In this document: positions 32,520-42,022 of the stretch, piece after piece
Layout of the letters: each line of letters starts with the position of its first letter
How positions within the stretch are numbered: position 1 is the first letter of the stretch
Assembly: GCA_903970165.1 (NCBI GenBank)
Contig: CAJCHZ010000126.1
Span: 1 to 64,000 of the forward strand
Direction: 5' to 3'
Source: Betaproteobacteria bacterium
GTDB lineage: Bacteria > Acidobacteriota > Terriglobia > Acidiferrales > UBA7541
Length of the DNA: 64,000 bases
Notes under the pieces: model-generated
Databases searched by the model: none
What the model was told of the DNA's origin: nothing
Seen by the model: only the letters and a program-made list of their open reading frames with translations
Position numbers and translations under genes: made by a program

Positions 32520-34118
32520 GTGAGCTTAGCTGCTCCCCCAGAGCATCTTCATTCTCTTTCTGGACTGGAAGGACGCCGCAGCACGCGTCTGGATCGCCAG
32601 GTCCCGCTGGTCGTGCTGGCTCAGACCAGGACCGGGCTGTCTTTTCAGGAAAAAACGTCCACGGTCAGCCTCAATCTGCACGGCTGCCGCTATCCTTCGC
32701 GCCATGAATATCCGATTGGCGCCTCGGTCGGCTTGCGCGTTCTTCAGCCGGATGGCGAAACCATTTCGCCGGTAATTCGCGCGTTTGTGAAGTCCATACA
32801 CCCTCCCACGAGCCCGCGTGAACTTTACCAGGTTGGCGTTGAACTGGAATCTCCGGCTAATATCTGGAATATTTCCGCGCCGCCGCCCGATTGGAATCGC
32901 CTGCTGGGTGTAACCACCTCGACGGCCCGCATGGCCACGGCAGTAGCTCCCGCGATGGAACCCCCCGCGCCACCTGCGACGATGCCGCCCCCCGCGTTTT
33001 CTGCTGCACCGCCAGCGGCTCCATTTGCAACGGGCACGAGCGAAACCCGCGTAAACGAAGTCACTCCGTTCCCTTCTCCCTCGCCCGCTGCGAATGGCGC
33101 GGAACTGGCCAAAGAGACGGCGGCCCCAAAACCCGAGCGCGTGGCCATCACCATCGACCAACTGGTCGCCGCAATGCAGGGCAAATTGCAGTCGGCCGCT
33201 GAAAAAGTCGTACAAAATGCGCTGGCCAATCATTTGGACGAAGCCATCAGCAACGCGCTGACGCGCATCGAGGGAATCCGGGAGCGAAATATTCAGCAAC
33301 TGCACGAATTTTCGGAGCAGCGCATGGAATCGCTGATGCGAGCGTCCCGCGAGGAGATTCTGGGCCACCTCGAGCTGCGGCTCGGCGAAGTACAAAGCCG
33401 ATGGGAGGAACAGAACGACGCGTATCGCACGCAGGCTGACGAAATTGCGCAGCGCCTCGAAAAACTGGCAGGCGACACACAGCGCAATCTGGCCGAAACA
33501 CAGAAGTTCATAGAAAAGGCCACGCATGAAATCGAGCCGCGAACGCGCGGGCGGCTGGACGAAACGATGAGCCAGGCCACCGAGCAGTTCGAGGCGGCTG
33601 CGGACCGTATTTCTGACCGGCAACTCGTTCGCGTGATGGAATCCACGCGGATGGTCACGCGGGAAGCTGCCGCGCAGCTGGATGCGAGGGTGGCCGAGTC
33701 GCGCGCCCTGATGCACGGAGCGGCATCCCACACGCTTGAGGAATTTCGCCGCCAGGCCGAGGTGCAGGTTGATCTGGCGATCTCGGAAACGACCGAGCGC
33801 GTGCGTTCCGCGCTTACTGCCCTGGATGCGGAAAATCGCGCTGCATGCGAATCGCGCCGGCGCGTGCTTGTAGATGACGTCGCCCGCACGATGGAACAGT
33901 CCACGGAGCAATTCCGCTCCGGCATCAAGGCGTTTCTCTATTCGAGCCTGGTGGCCGCAGTCGGCGCCGTGGATGAACACGCCAAGATAACGCTTGACGG
34001 ACTCACGAAAGATCCCGGAAGCGCGCAGCGCGCCATTACGGAAATGTCCACGACTTCCCTTCGCGAAGAACAAGTGGTTGGGGAACACCAGCACGGAGAG
34101 CCGGAACGCAGGGATTAG
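32520..34118 (+). CDS. PilZ-like domain protein with long coiled coil
   Basis: 532 residues. The GTG at 32520 has GGAGGG at 6 bases; an in-frame TTG at 32442 lacks one. The N-terminal PilZ-like domain (about 12-125) has GRRSTRLDRQVPLVV, carrying the RRxxR c-di-GMP motif. The second motif (SLNLHGC) departs from the usual D/NxSxxG, so binding is uncertain. A Pro/Ala-rich linker (about 135-210) follows, then a helical coiled coil (about 225-490; RNIQQLHEFSEQRMESLM and similar), and a hydrophobic stretch FLYSSLVAAVGAVDEHA near 500. It may be a c-di-GMP-responsive scaffold or motility-type protein, but nothing adjacent suggests a pathway. Confidence 0.8.
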   Translation: MSLAAPPEHLHSLSGLEGRRSTRLDRQVPLVVLAQTRTGLSFQEKTSTVSLNLHGCRYPSRHEYPIGASVGLRVLQPDGETISPVIRAFVKSIHPPTSPRELYQVGVELESPANIWNISAPPPDWNRLLGVTTSTARMATAVAPAMEPPAPPATMPPPAFSAAPPAAPFATGTSETRVNEVTPFPSPSPAANGAELAKETAAPKPERVAITIDQLVAAMQGKLQSAAEKVVQNALANHLDEAISNALTRIEGIRERNIQQLHEFSEQRMESLMRASREEILGHLELRLGEVQSRWEEQNDAYRTQADEIAQRLEKLAGDTQRNLAETQKFIEKATHEIEPRTRGRLDETMSQATEQFEAAADRISDRQLVRVMESTRMVTREAAAQLDARVAESRALMHGAASHTLEEFRRQAEVQVDLAISETTERVRSALTALDAENRAACESRRRVLVDDVARTMEQSTEQFRSGIKAFLYSSLVAAVGAVDEHAKITLDGLTKDPGSAQRAITEMSTTSLREEQVVGEHQHGEPERRD

Positions 34119-34182
34119 CTCCCGCCCCGGGCGACATCGCCCAGCCGCGGAACAGCCAGCACCTGCCTGCAACGCAGCCAGA

Positions 34183-35637
34183 CTATTTTGTCGCGGCGGG
34201 ACTGCCGGCAGCGGAGCGCGGTTCAGCCGCGTCCAGCTTGAATTCGCGGTGAGTTGCGATCAACGCGGTCTTCATAGCTTTCTCTTCGACGACGAAGGAA
34301 ATGTTGGATTCGGAAGAGCCTTGCGCAATCGCGATAAGGTTTACGTTTTCGCGCCCCAGCGCGTTAAAGGTGCGGCCCGCGACTCCTGGCGTGCCGCGCA
34401 TATTTTCTCCCACGACGGCGACGATAGCGATGTTCGTGTCAACGGTGATGTGTTCTACCTTTTCGTGCGCGAGATCCTGCGCGAATTCCTTACGCAGTGC
34501 TTCGACGGTACGCTGGGCATCGGCCGCGGAGACGATAAAGCAGATATCGTTTTGCGAGGACGATTGAGAAATAAGCAGAACGCTAGCCCGCACTTCCGAT
34601 GTAGTGGAAAAGGTGCGGCCCACGACGTCAGGCAAACCTACAATTCCGGGGCCGCCCACGCTGATTAGCGCCACGTCCTGAATTGCTGTTAGAGCTTTTA
34701 CCCCGCCTCCGATGCTTTGGCCTTTTGGAGTAATCATTGTGCCGGAACGCTCAGGTGCGAAGCTGTTGCGGATCCACACGGGAATGGCGGCCTGCATAAC
34801 GGGATTCAGGGTTTTTGGGTGCAACACTTTTGCGCCAAAGTACGCGAGTTCCGCGGCTTCGCGATAGGAAATGACCGGAATCGTACGGGCTTCGGAAACC
34901 AGGCGCGGATCCGCAGTGAGAACGCCGTCTACATCGGTCCAGATGATTACTTCACCGGCGTCCATCGCCGCGCCGAGAATTGTTGCGGAATAATCGGAGC
35001 CGCCGCGGCCGAGGGTGGTGAGAATTCCTTCCGGGGTCGCACCCATAAAACCAGTCACGACCGGGACGATTCCTTTATCGAGGAGAGGCCACAGGCGGAC
35101 ATGGCACGCTGCGCGCGTTGCATCCATCAGCGGCGCGGCGCCGCCGTGGAATGCGTCCGTGACGATTACTTCCGTTGCTTCGACTGCTTCGCTTTGCAAA
35201 CCGAGTTCTCGTAACGCCCCCGAAACGAGAGGGGCGGAGAGCCTTTCGCCCAAGCTGGAAATCGCGTCGAGAGTGCGCGGCGTCAGTTCACGCAGCAGGG
35301 CGGTGCCTTCGAGCAGCCGGCGGCCTTCCGCGAACGCTTCGTCCAACTGTTTCAGGATCGATTTGCGGGTGGATTCATCGTTGACGAGGGCCTGCAGCGC
35401 ATCCGAATGTTGCTTGCGAAGTGTATCGAGAACCACGGCGCCGTGGCTTCCATCGCCGGCTCCGGCGCGCTTTGCCGCTTCAATGAGGCGATTCGTAACA
35501 CCGCTCATGGCGGAAACTACGGCGACGCAGGCGTTTTGGCGAGCGGCTTGTGCGATGATCTGTGCCGTCCGTGCCATGCAAGAAGCATCACCGACCGATG
35601 TCCCTCCAAATTTCATCACCTGCAATCGTCTCTTCAT
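34183..35637 (-). CDS. lysC: Aspartate kinase
   Basis: Phosphorylates aspartate, the first step toward lysine, threonine and methionine. 484 residues from the ATG at 35637. The kinase domain has VMKFGGTSVGDASCM, VTGFMGATPEGILTTLGRGG and SDYSATILGAAMDAGEVIIW; the C-terminus holds two ACT domains (about 330-400 and 405-475, with NLIAIAQGSSESNISFVVEE), the site of feedback control. It is monofunctional (no homoserine dehydrogenase part). The frame is open upstream to 35712, but family similarity starts at about 35616. I see no lysine riboswitch in the leader. It diverges from the sigma-54 activator gene. Confidence 0.95.
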   Translation of the reverse strand: MKRRLQVMKFGGTSVGDASCMARTAQIIAQAARQNACVAVVSAMSGVTNRLIEAAKRAGAGDGSHGAVVLDTLRKQHSDALQALVNDESTRKSILKQLDEAFAEGRRLLEGTALLRELTPRTLDAISSLGERLSAPLVSGALRELGLQSEAVEATEVIVTDAFHGGAAPLMDATRAACHVRLWPLLDKGIVPVVTGFMGATPEGILTTLGRGGSDYSATILGAAMDAGEVIIWTDVDGVLTADPRLVSEARTIPVISYREAAELAYFGAKVLHPKTLNPVMQAAIPVWIRNSFAPERSGTMITPKGQSIGGGVKALTAIQDVALISVGGPGIVGLPDVVGRTFSTTSEVRASVLLISQSSSQNDICFIVSAADAQRTVEALRKEFAQDLAHEKVEHITVDTNIAIVAVVGENMRGTPGVAGRTFNALGRENVNLIAIAQGSSESNISFVVEEKAMKTALIATHREFKLDAAEPRSAAGSPAATK

Positions 35638-35798
35638 CTCTTTCCGTCCGTTGCTCCCGTATCTTGCCCGTCCTATAAGTTTACCTTGCGCCGCTTTTAT
35701 CGGGCCTTCCATCCGCGGAGACGCGCGAAAGAGGTAAGATTCGAGAAACGCAGGACTTCTGTTGAGCCGCTGGTGAGGCGGGTGCTATTCTGAATTCT

Positions 35799-37976
35799 AT
35801 GGCGGATGGAACTATTTCCGCGACAGAAGTGACCTCGGCATCGCCACTGGAACATTCGAGGCGTCAACTGGAAGCCTTGCTTGAAGTGGCCGAGTCGATT
35901 GCGCAGCACCGCGATCTGGCCGCGCTTTTTCATGACCTCGCCGAACGGCTTCATTCCGTAGTGGATTTTGATTTCCTTACACTGGTTCTTCATGACGCAG
36001 AGCGCAACGTCATGCGCTTGCACGTTTTGGAAACGCGTCTGCCTACACCTGGAAAGGCCACCGGAACGGAATCGCCGATGGACGGGCATCCTTCCGGGTG
36101 GGTGTGGCAATCGCAGCAACCCTTTGTGGTGTCCGACACGGAAGAAGAACGGCGATTCCCGGAATTCCTGCAGAGGCTGCGGGAAGTGGGAGTGCGGTCG
36201 CTTGCGATGGTGCCGTTGACAACGGCGCAGCACCGGCTAGGAGCGATGGGATTTGGGCGCCTCGTTCCGCAGGCAATCACGGATACCGAACTTCAATTCA
36301 TGCAGCGGGTGGGAAGCCAGGTTGCGGTGGCGGTGGATAACGCGCTGAACTACCAAGCTTCGCAAGCGTATCAGACGCAACTGGCGCTTGAGAGAGACCG
36401 GCTGCGGGTGCTGCTGGAAGTGAACAACGTGCTCGTGGCGACGCGCGAGCTTTCGGAGGTGTTCCGGGGAATTGTGACGTCGCTGGAGCGTGTGATTCAT
36501 CATGACTACACAAGCCTGGCGCTGGTGGAGCCCGGTACAGGCCTGCTGAAGATTTATGCGCTGGATTTCCCGAGCAATCCGGAAATATTCAAAGCGGAGA
36601 CTATTGTTCCCGCGGACGACTCTCCCGCGGGGCGAGCCATCGCGAGCGGGAAGCCGCTGGTGGTAAGCGGCGCCGCTTTGGACGCGTACAAAACGGAGAT
36701 CGTGCGCACGCTTCGCACGGAAGGATTGCAGTCCGCGTGCTGCATCCCGTTGACAAACCAGGGGCGCACGTTTGGGACGCTGAACCTGGCCAGTCGGCGC
36801 GATGACGCGTTCCGGCCGGAAGACGTGGAGCTGCTGCAACAAGTCTCGGCACAGATTGCTATTGCGGTGGAAAACGCGCTGGCGTTCCGGCAGATCGATG
36901 CTTTGAAAGACAAACTGGCGGAAGAAAAACTTTATCTGGAAGAAGAAATACGGAGTGAATTCAATTTCGAAGAAATAGTCGGGGATAGTCCGGCACTCAA
37001 GCGAGCGCTGGCGCAGGTTGAAGTTGTCGCACCAGCCGGAACGGCCGTGCTGATTACAGGAGAAACGGGGACGGGCAAGGAACTGATAGCGCGAGCGATT
37101 CACAATCTTAGTTCGCGACGGCAACGGACATTTGTAAAGGTGAATTGTGCGGCGATTCCGGGGGGGCTGCTGGAATCGGAATTGTTCGGGCACGAACGCG
37201 GGGCGTTTACCGGGGCGATTACGCAAAAAATCGGGCGATTCGAGCTCGCCGACAAGGGAACGCTTTTTTTGGATGAAGTGGCCGACCTGCCGCTGGAGCT
37301 GCAGCCCAAACTTTTGCGCGTGCTCCAGGAGCAGGAATTTGAGCGGCTGGGAAATAGCCGCACGCAGAAAGTCGATGTGCGTATCGTCGCCGCGACGAAT
37401 GGCGACCTGGCAAAACTTGTGGCGGAACGATCTTTTCGCAGCGACCTCTATTACCGCCTGAACGTTTTCCCTATTCACATTCCGCCGCTGCGGGAGCGGC
37501 CTGAAGACGTGCCGCTGCTGGTGCGCTACTTTGTGCAGAAATTCAGCCGGCAGCTCAACAAGGACGTGGCTTATGTGCCCGCGGAAGCGATGGAAGCGCT
37601 CGCTAGCTATTCGTGGCCGGGAAATATTCGCGAGCTTGAAAATTTCCTGGAGCGGGCGGTGCTGCTCTCCCAGGGCAAGGAACTGCGCGTGCCGGTTAGT
37701 GAGCTGAAAGCGAACGATGGCGCGAATCTCGCGGGGATTTCGCTTGCGGGCGGGGATTCTTCTGCTTCGTTTTCGCCGGCCTCGGCGGCTCCGGATAGTG
37801 TGTCGAACGGCTCGATCGCGACGCTGGAGGAAGCCGAGCGCCAGCACATATTGCGCGCGCTGCGACAGACGGAGTGGAGGATCGCTGGCCCCCAAGGCGC
37901 GGCGGGACTGCTGGGGATGAAGCGAACAACGCTGCAGGCACGTATGCGAAAACTGAATATTCGGCGGCCGGTTTAG
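35799..37976 (+). CDS. Sigma-54-dependent activator with two GAF domains
   Basis: Transcription activator of 725 residues for RNA polymerase with sigma-54. Two GAF domains (about 25-190 and 205-355) replace a receiver. The AAA+ domain (about 390-625) has the Walker A GETGTGKE, the GAFTGA sigma-54 loop, Walker B GTLFLDEVADLPLELQPKLL and the arginine finger region FRSDLYYRLNVFPIHIPPLR. A Fis-type HTH lies at about 680-722 (AAGLLGMKRTTLQARMRKLN). The layout resembles FhlA/NorR. The signal is unknown, and no obvious target operon is adjacent apart from the GH39-like gene 52 bases downstream, which may be co-transcribed. Confidence 0.94.
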   Translation: MADGTISATEVTSASPLEHSRRQLEALLEVAESIAQHRDLAALFHDLAERLHSVVDFDFLTLVLHDAERNVMRLHVLETRLPTPGKATGTESPMDGHPSGWVWQSQQPFVVSDTEEERRFPEFLQRLREVGVRSLAMVPLTTAQHRLGAMGFGRLVPQAITDTELQFMQRVGSQVAVAVDNALNYQASQAYQTQLALERDRLRVLLEVNNVLVATRELSEVFRGIVTSLERVIHHDYTSLALVEPGTGLLKIYALDFPSNPEIFKAETIVPADDSPAGRAIASGKPLVVSGAALDAYKTEIVRTLRTEGLQSACCIPLTNQGRTFGTLNLASRRDDAFRPEDVELLQQVSAQIAIAVENALAFRQIDALKDKLAEEKLYLEEEIRSEFNFEEIVGDSPALKRALAQVEVVAPAGTAVLITGETGTGKELIARAIHNLSSRRQRTFVKVNCAAIPGGLLESELFGHERGAFTGAITQKIGRFELADKGTLFLDEVADLPLELQPKLLRVLQEQEFERLGNSRTQKVDVRIVAATNGDLAKLVAERSFRSDLYYRLNVFPIHIPPLRERPEDVPLLVRYFVQKFSRQLNKDVAYVPAEAMEALASYSWPGNIRELENFLERAVLLSQGKELRVPVSELKANDGANLAGISLAGGDSSASFSPASAAPDSVSNGSIATLEEAERQHILRALRQTEWRIAGPQGAAGLLGMKRTTLQARMRKLNIRRPV

Positions 37977-38028
37977 ACTGGGGCCACGGAAATTCCACAC
38001 GCGCAACATTTCAGTTAAGATTTACCGC

Positions 38029-39786
38029 GTGCGCAAAACCATTTCCAGTGGCCATTCACTTTGTCCTCTGATCGACCTTTACACCGCCTTCACGCCAAGG
38101 CTCCTTCAGGCATCTCTGCTTCTCTTCTGCCTAATTCCTGGCGCAGCTCTTTGCTTTGGCCAGCAGCCTTCGCAGTCTGCGAACAACGTCACAATGAAAG
38201 TGCACGCAGATCAGACCGACGGGACTCTTCCGCCGATCTGGAATTGGTTTGGCTACGACGAGCCCAACTATACGTATGCGGCCAATGGGCAAAAGCTACT
38301 GCGTGAACTCGCCGCGCTCAGCCCGGTCCCCGTGCATATTCGCGTTCACAATCTGCTTACTTCCGGGGACGGATCGGCCTCGCTGAAGTGGGGCTCGACC
38401 AACGTTTACACCGAGGACGCGCAGGGAAATGCGATTTACAGTTGGGAGATACTCGATCGCATTTTTGACACGTATCACGCGCTGGGCATCAAACCGCTCG
38501 TCCAAGTCGGATTCATGCCGGAAGCGCTCTCGACTCATCCATCACCTTATCGCCACAATTTTCCGCAAGGCTCCATCTACACGGGCTGGACTTATCCGCC
38601 AAAGGATTATGCAAAGTGGGCTGAGCTGGTCTTTCGTTTTGCAGCGCACCTGCGCGACCGCTATGGAGTTGACGAAGTAGAGACATGGATGTGGGAAATC
38701 TGGAATGAGCCAGACATTCCATACTGGTCGGGAACGCGGGAGGAATATTTCAAGCTATACGATTTCAGCGCGGATGCAATTTTGAGGGCTTTGCCGGACG
38801 CGCGTGTCGGCGGGCCGGACAGTACGGGGCCCGGTCCCAAAGGCGCTGAATTTTTGCGCGCGTTTCTGGCGCATTGCGCACATGAGCGGAACTTCGCAAA
38901 CGGGAAAACTGGCGCGCCACTGGCGTTCATCAGCTTTCATCCCAAGGGCGATCCGAAGTGGGAAACGGGTCACGTGGAGATGGGAATTGCGCACCAGCTC
39001 GCGGTGATCGAGACGGGCTTCAAAATCGTGTCGTCGTTTCCTGAGTGGCGAAACACGCCGATCGTTCTGGGCGAATCGGATCCAGAGGGCTGCGCCGGTT
39101 GTACGGCAAAGACGCATCCCCAGAATTCTTACCGCAACGGAGAGCTTTTCGCGGCCTACACGGTGGAAGTTTTCCATGCAATTTATGAGATGGTTCGGCA
39201 GGAGAAGATCAACTTCGCCGGGGCGGTCACGTGGTCGTTTGAATTCGAAGACCAGCCTTACTTTGAAGGCTACCGCGAGCTGGCTAGCAACGGCCTGGAT
39301 AAGCCGGTTCTGAATGCATTTCGGATGTTTGGATTGCTTGGCGTCGATCGCGTGAAAGCGGTGAGCTCCGGTGGGATTCCGGTAGGCGAAATTGTCGAAG
39401 CTGGCGTTCGTGGGCGGCCGGATATCAACGTCATGGCCACACGCAAAGAGCATGAAATCGAAATGCTGGTGTGGAACTACCACGATGAAGATATTGCGGC
39501 TGCGCCGGCAAATATCGAGCTCTCCGTGGACGGTTTGCCCGCAAGCGCCAAGCAAGCTTTGCTCGAACATTTTCGAATCGATGCCACGCATAGCAACGCA
39601 TTTACCGCGTGGAAAGAGATGGGAGCGCCGCAAAGCCCTTCGGCGCATCCATATGAAGAGCTGGAATCGGCGGGGCAGTTGCAGCTTTTCGGTTCACCGG
39701 TATGGTTCCAGATAGACCATGGCTCCGCGCATGTGCAATTCACACTTCCGCGGCAGGGATTGTCTTTGCTGCGCTTTTCTTTTTAG
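38029..39786 (+). CDS. GH39-like secreted glycosidase (beta-xylosidase type)
   Basis: 585 residues with an N-terminal signal segment (about 20-45, LLQASLLLFCLIPGAALCFG). The (beta/alpha)8 domain has GIKPLVQVGFMPEAL and WEIWNEPDIPYW, with E227 the likely acid/base, and IVLGESDPEGC, with E349 the likely nucleophile, both typical of clan GH-A family 39. A beta-sandwich follows (about 440-580). Together with the GH9 enzyme it points to plant polysaccharide use, but xylosidase specificity is not certain: GH39 also includes alpha-L-iduronidase-like members. The start is GTG at 38029, 52 bases after the sigma-54 activator. Confidence 0.85.
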   Translation: MRKTISSGHSLCPLIDLYTAFTPRLLQASLLLFCLIPGAALCFGQQPSQSANNVTMKVHADQTDGTLPPIWNWFGYDEPNYTYAANGQKLLRELAALSPVPVHIRVHNLLTSGDGSASLKWGSTNVYTEDAQGNAIYSWEILDRIFDTYHALGIKPLVQVGFMPEALSTHPSPYRHNFPQGSIYTGWTYPPKDYAKWAELVFRFAAHLRDRYGVDEVETWMWEIWNEPDIPYWSGTREEYFKLYDFSADAILRALPDARVGGPDSTGPGPKGAEFLRAFLAHCAHERNFANGKTGAPLAFISFHPKGDPKWETGHVEMGIAHQLAVIETGFKIVSSFPEWRNTPIVLGESDPEGCAGCTAKTHPQNSYRNGELFAAYTVEVFHAIYEMVRQEKINFAGAVTWSFEFEDQPYFEGYRELASNGLDKPVLNAFRMFGLLGVDRVKAVSSGGIPVGEIVEAGVRGRPDINVMATRKEHEIEMLVWNYHDEDIAAAPANIELSVDGLPASAKQALLEHFRIDATHSNAFTAWKEMGAPQSPSAHPYEELESAGQLQLFGSPVWFQIDHGSAHVQFTLPRQGLSLLRFSF

Positions 39787-39807
39787 ACGAAGAAAGTCTT
39801 AGCGGGC

Positions 39808-40923
39808 TCACTCGAACTGGAGCATGACAATTTCGGGATTGGAGCCCAGGCGCAGCGGCGGGCCCCAGGTTCCCGCGCCGCTGGAAGTGAAAACCTGCAT
39901 CTTGCCGATGCGGCTGAGGCCATAGACAAACTGGCGGTAGATGCGGCGGGCCATCCAACTCCAAGGAATGAATTGTCCGACGTGAGTGTGACCAGAGAGC
40001 TGGAGCGAAACGCCGGCGGCTTCGGCAACTTGCGGATGATCAGGCGCATGCACCAGCAAGATGCTGGCGCGATCGCGATCGACGCCGATGCCTTCGAGAA
40101 CTGAGGCGAAGTGGGTGTCTTGCGTCGCGTGCCTGTAAGGCACGCCGATAATTTGAAGGCCGTCTGCTTCCACCTTTTCGTTGCTCAGGACGCGGACGCC
40201 TGCCGAGGAGACGGCATGCAGATATTTCGAATCGTCGCCGAATTGTTCATGGTTACCCGCGACAAAATAGACCCCGTGCGGCGCGGATAGCTTGCTCAGC
40301 GGCTCCGCAGCGCGCCGGGCGTCAATGGCCGTGCCGTCATACAAATCACCAGCAATGAAAATCGCGTGGGGCTCTTCTTTCAGGATTTTGGCAACCATGC
40401 GGCGGAGGAAACTGCGATTCCGAACATGACCGAGATGAATATCGCTGATCAGGGCTGCTTTTCGGCCGCGCCAGGTCTCAGGAAGATTCGCCAACCGGAC
40501 CGTTATGCGTGTGATGCGGGTAAAGCTCGCATTGAAGACGCCGTACAGACCGGCGGCAAGGCCGAATGCGAATAAGACTTCCACGAGACGGTGGAAATTC
40601 AACGCGAGTCCAGAAAGCGATGCGGCTCCGAAAACAATCCAGGCAGCAGCGGCGGCGAGAGAAAGAAAACTCAGCAGACCAAGCCAGATCGCCGCAACGC
40701 GGTAAAACATCCGTAACAGAGCGCCGGTGTAACGAAACGCCAAAAGTGAAGCGAGCAGAAAGCTGATCGAGAGGGCGCCGAGCGTCAACTTCAGCCAAAG
40801 CGGGGCGGCCACGCCACTCACTGAATTCGAAAACGTCCACGTTTCATAAATCAGAAAGTGCGCTGCAAAAAGTACCGCCTGAATGACGGTTATAAAGCCA
40901 ACCAACCCTGAGCGTATCTTCAT
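39808..40923 (-). CDS. Membrane-anchored metallophosphoesterase (YkuE/YaeI-like)
   Basis: 371 residues with about four TM helices in the first 135 residues and a calcineurin-like domain behind them. Metal ligands are visible in ISDIHLGHVRN, GDLYDG, AGNHEQFGD, LLVHAPDHP and LSGHTHVGQFIPWSW. YkuE-type relatives act on phosphate esters such as lipid A or UDP-linked substrates at the membrane, but the substrate here is unknown. The ATG at 40923 is used. It converges with the GH39-like gene (21 bases between stop codons). Confidence 0.9.
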   Translation of the reverse strand: MKIRSGLVGFITVIQAVLFAAHFLIYETWTFSNSVSGVAAPLWLKLTLGALSISFLLASLLAFRYTGALLRMFYRVAAIWLGLLSFLSLAAAAAWIVFGAASLSGLALNFHRLVEVLFAFGLAAGLYGVFNASFTRITRITVRLANLPETWRGRKAALISDIHLGHVRNRSFLRRMVAKILKEEPHAIFIAGDLYDGTAIDARRAAEPLSKLSAPHGVYFVAGNHEQFGDDSKYLHAVSSAGVRVLSNEKVEADGLQIIGVPYRHATQDTHFASVLEGIGVDRDRASILLVHAPDHPQVAEAAGVSLQLSGHTHVGQFIPWSWMARRIYRQFVYGLSRIGKMQVFTSSGAGTWGPPLRLGSNPEIVMLQFE

Positions 40924-41079
40924 AGAGTATTGGATTCACCAAATGCTCATTCGTATGCATCCTTTGGCCTTAGTGGCGGATAAAAAACATATACTCCAAG
41001 AGACTTGCTGGAGCGGGAAAGCGGCTCCCCGGGCCCACTTGGCGAAGCTCGCGCAGTATGGTCTTCTATGGGGGACGCT

Positions 41080-41958
41080 ATGCGATTCACGTATCGAACC
41101 TCGGGCTTTGCTCTTCGCTATTTCTTTACCTCAGCGCTGCTTTTGTTCGCGGCGGCGACGGGCAGCGCTCAGCTGGACAATCAGCCCGTCATTCGGTTTG
41201 TGCACAATCCTGATCTCGCGCCGGATTTCAAGCTCACTACGCTGGACGGCAAACCACTGGCGCTGGAACCTCTTCGCGGCAAAGTCATTCTGTTGAATTT
41301 CTGGGCTACCTGGTGTGGACCTTGCCGGGCAGAGGTCGCTGACCTCATCGCACTGCAAGAGAGATACAAGGACCGACTGCAAATCATCGGGATGAATGTG
41401 GATGACGATGACGCGGATGAAATTCAGAAGTACGTTCAAGAGACGGGGATCAATTATCCGGTAGCAATGACATCGAACGAAGTGCGAATGCTGTACGGCG
41501 GGATAGCGGCGCTGCCCACCATGTTTCTTTTGGATTTGGAAGGCCATGTGGTGCAAAAACATGTCGGTTTGTGGAATCCCGCCATTTACGAGACGGAGAT
41601 TCGCGCGCTGCTTGGGATGCCCATTATGGCTCGAGTCGAAACCTTTGAGGACAAAGGCGAAGTTTTTCTTAAGCACGCGGATCGAGCGACGGAACTCCCT
41701 GGTGTGGATCTCTCCAAGTTAACGCCCGAGCAGAGAAATGCGGTGCTGCATCGGTTCAACGCCCAAGGCTGCACTTGCGGCTGCAAGTTTACACTGGCGC
41801 AATGCCGTATCTGGGATTCCGCGTGCGCGGTCAGCAAAGCGGCCGCGGAGAAAATTATCGAGGAGACTGCAACTCCCCCTGCTGTCACTGCACCGGCCGA
41901 CAATTCGCCAAAGCCGCTGCCGGCTGCCCCGGAGAAGCCAACTGAACAGCCTGAATAA
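41080..41958 (+). CDS. TlpA-type thioredoxin-like protein with cysteine-rich C-terminal tail
   Basis: Exported thiol:disulfide oxidoreductase of 292 residues. A signal peptide (about 1-28, FFTSALLLFAAATGSAQ) precedes a TlpA/AhpC-type fold with PDFKLTTLDGKPLALEPLRG and the active site WATWCGPC. The cis-Pro loop is IAALPTMFLL. Beyond the fold (about 190-260) an extra segment contains GCTCGCKFTLAQCRIWDSAC, with five cysteines of a kind that could bind metal or form a second redox site; the remainder is Ala/Pro-rich. The ATG at 41080 has GGGGGA upstream; 41068 is an alternative. It is followed by a YeiH transporter gene on the same strand 64 bases later. Confidence 0.88.
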   Translation: MRFTYRTSGFALRYFFTSALLLFAAATGSAQLDNQPVIRFVHNPDLAPDFKLTTLDGKPLALEPLRGKVILLNFWATWCGPCRAEVADLIALQERYKDRLQIIGMNVDDDDADEIQKYVQETGINYPVAMTSNEVRMLYGGIAALPTMFLLDLEGHVVQKHVGLWNPAIYETEIRALLGMPIMARVETFEDKGEVFLKHADRATELPGVDLSKLTPEQRNAVLHRFNAQGCTCGCKFTLAQCRIWDSACAVSKAAAEKIIEETATPPAVTAPADNSPKPLPAAPEKPTEQPE

Positions 41959-42022
41959 AGGTTATTTCGAATTATTCCCCAACTGGCTCTTTTTACGGAT
42001 GGGCTGATACTCTCGACCGCCG

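Noticed and set aside
32526..34172. Long open frame of about 548 codons on the minus strand
   Set aside because: Antisense to the PilZ/coiled-coil gene, which has a proper ribosome site and recognisable domains. It is a GC-rich shadow frame.
35638..35798. Lysine riboswitch before the aspartokinase
   Set aside because: The 160-base leader is too short and lacks the long paired architecture of that riboswitch.
36237..38009. Long open frame of about 590 codons on the minus strand
   Set aside because: It is entirely antisense to the sigma-54 activator gene, whose protein is fully conserved in all its domains. The minus frame is rich in Arg, Gln and His and shows no domain.
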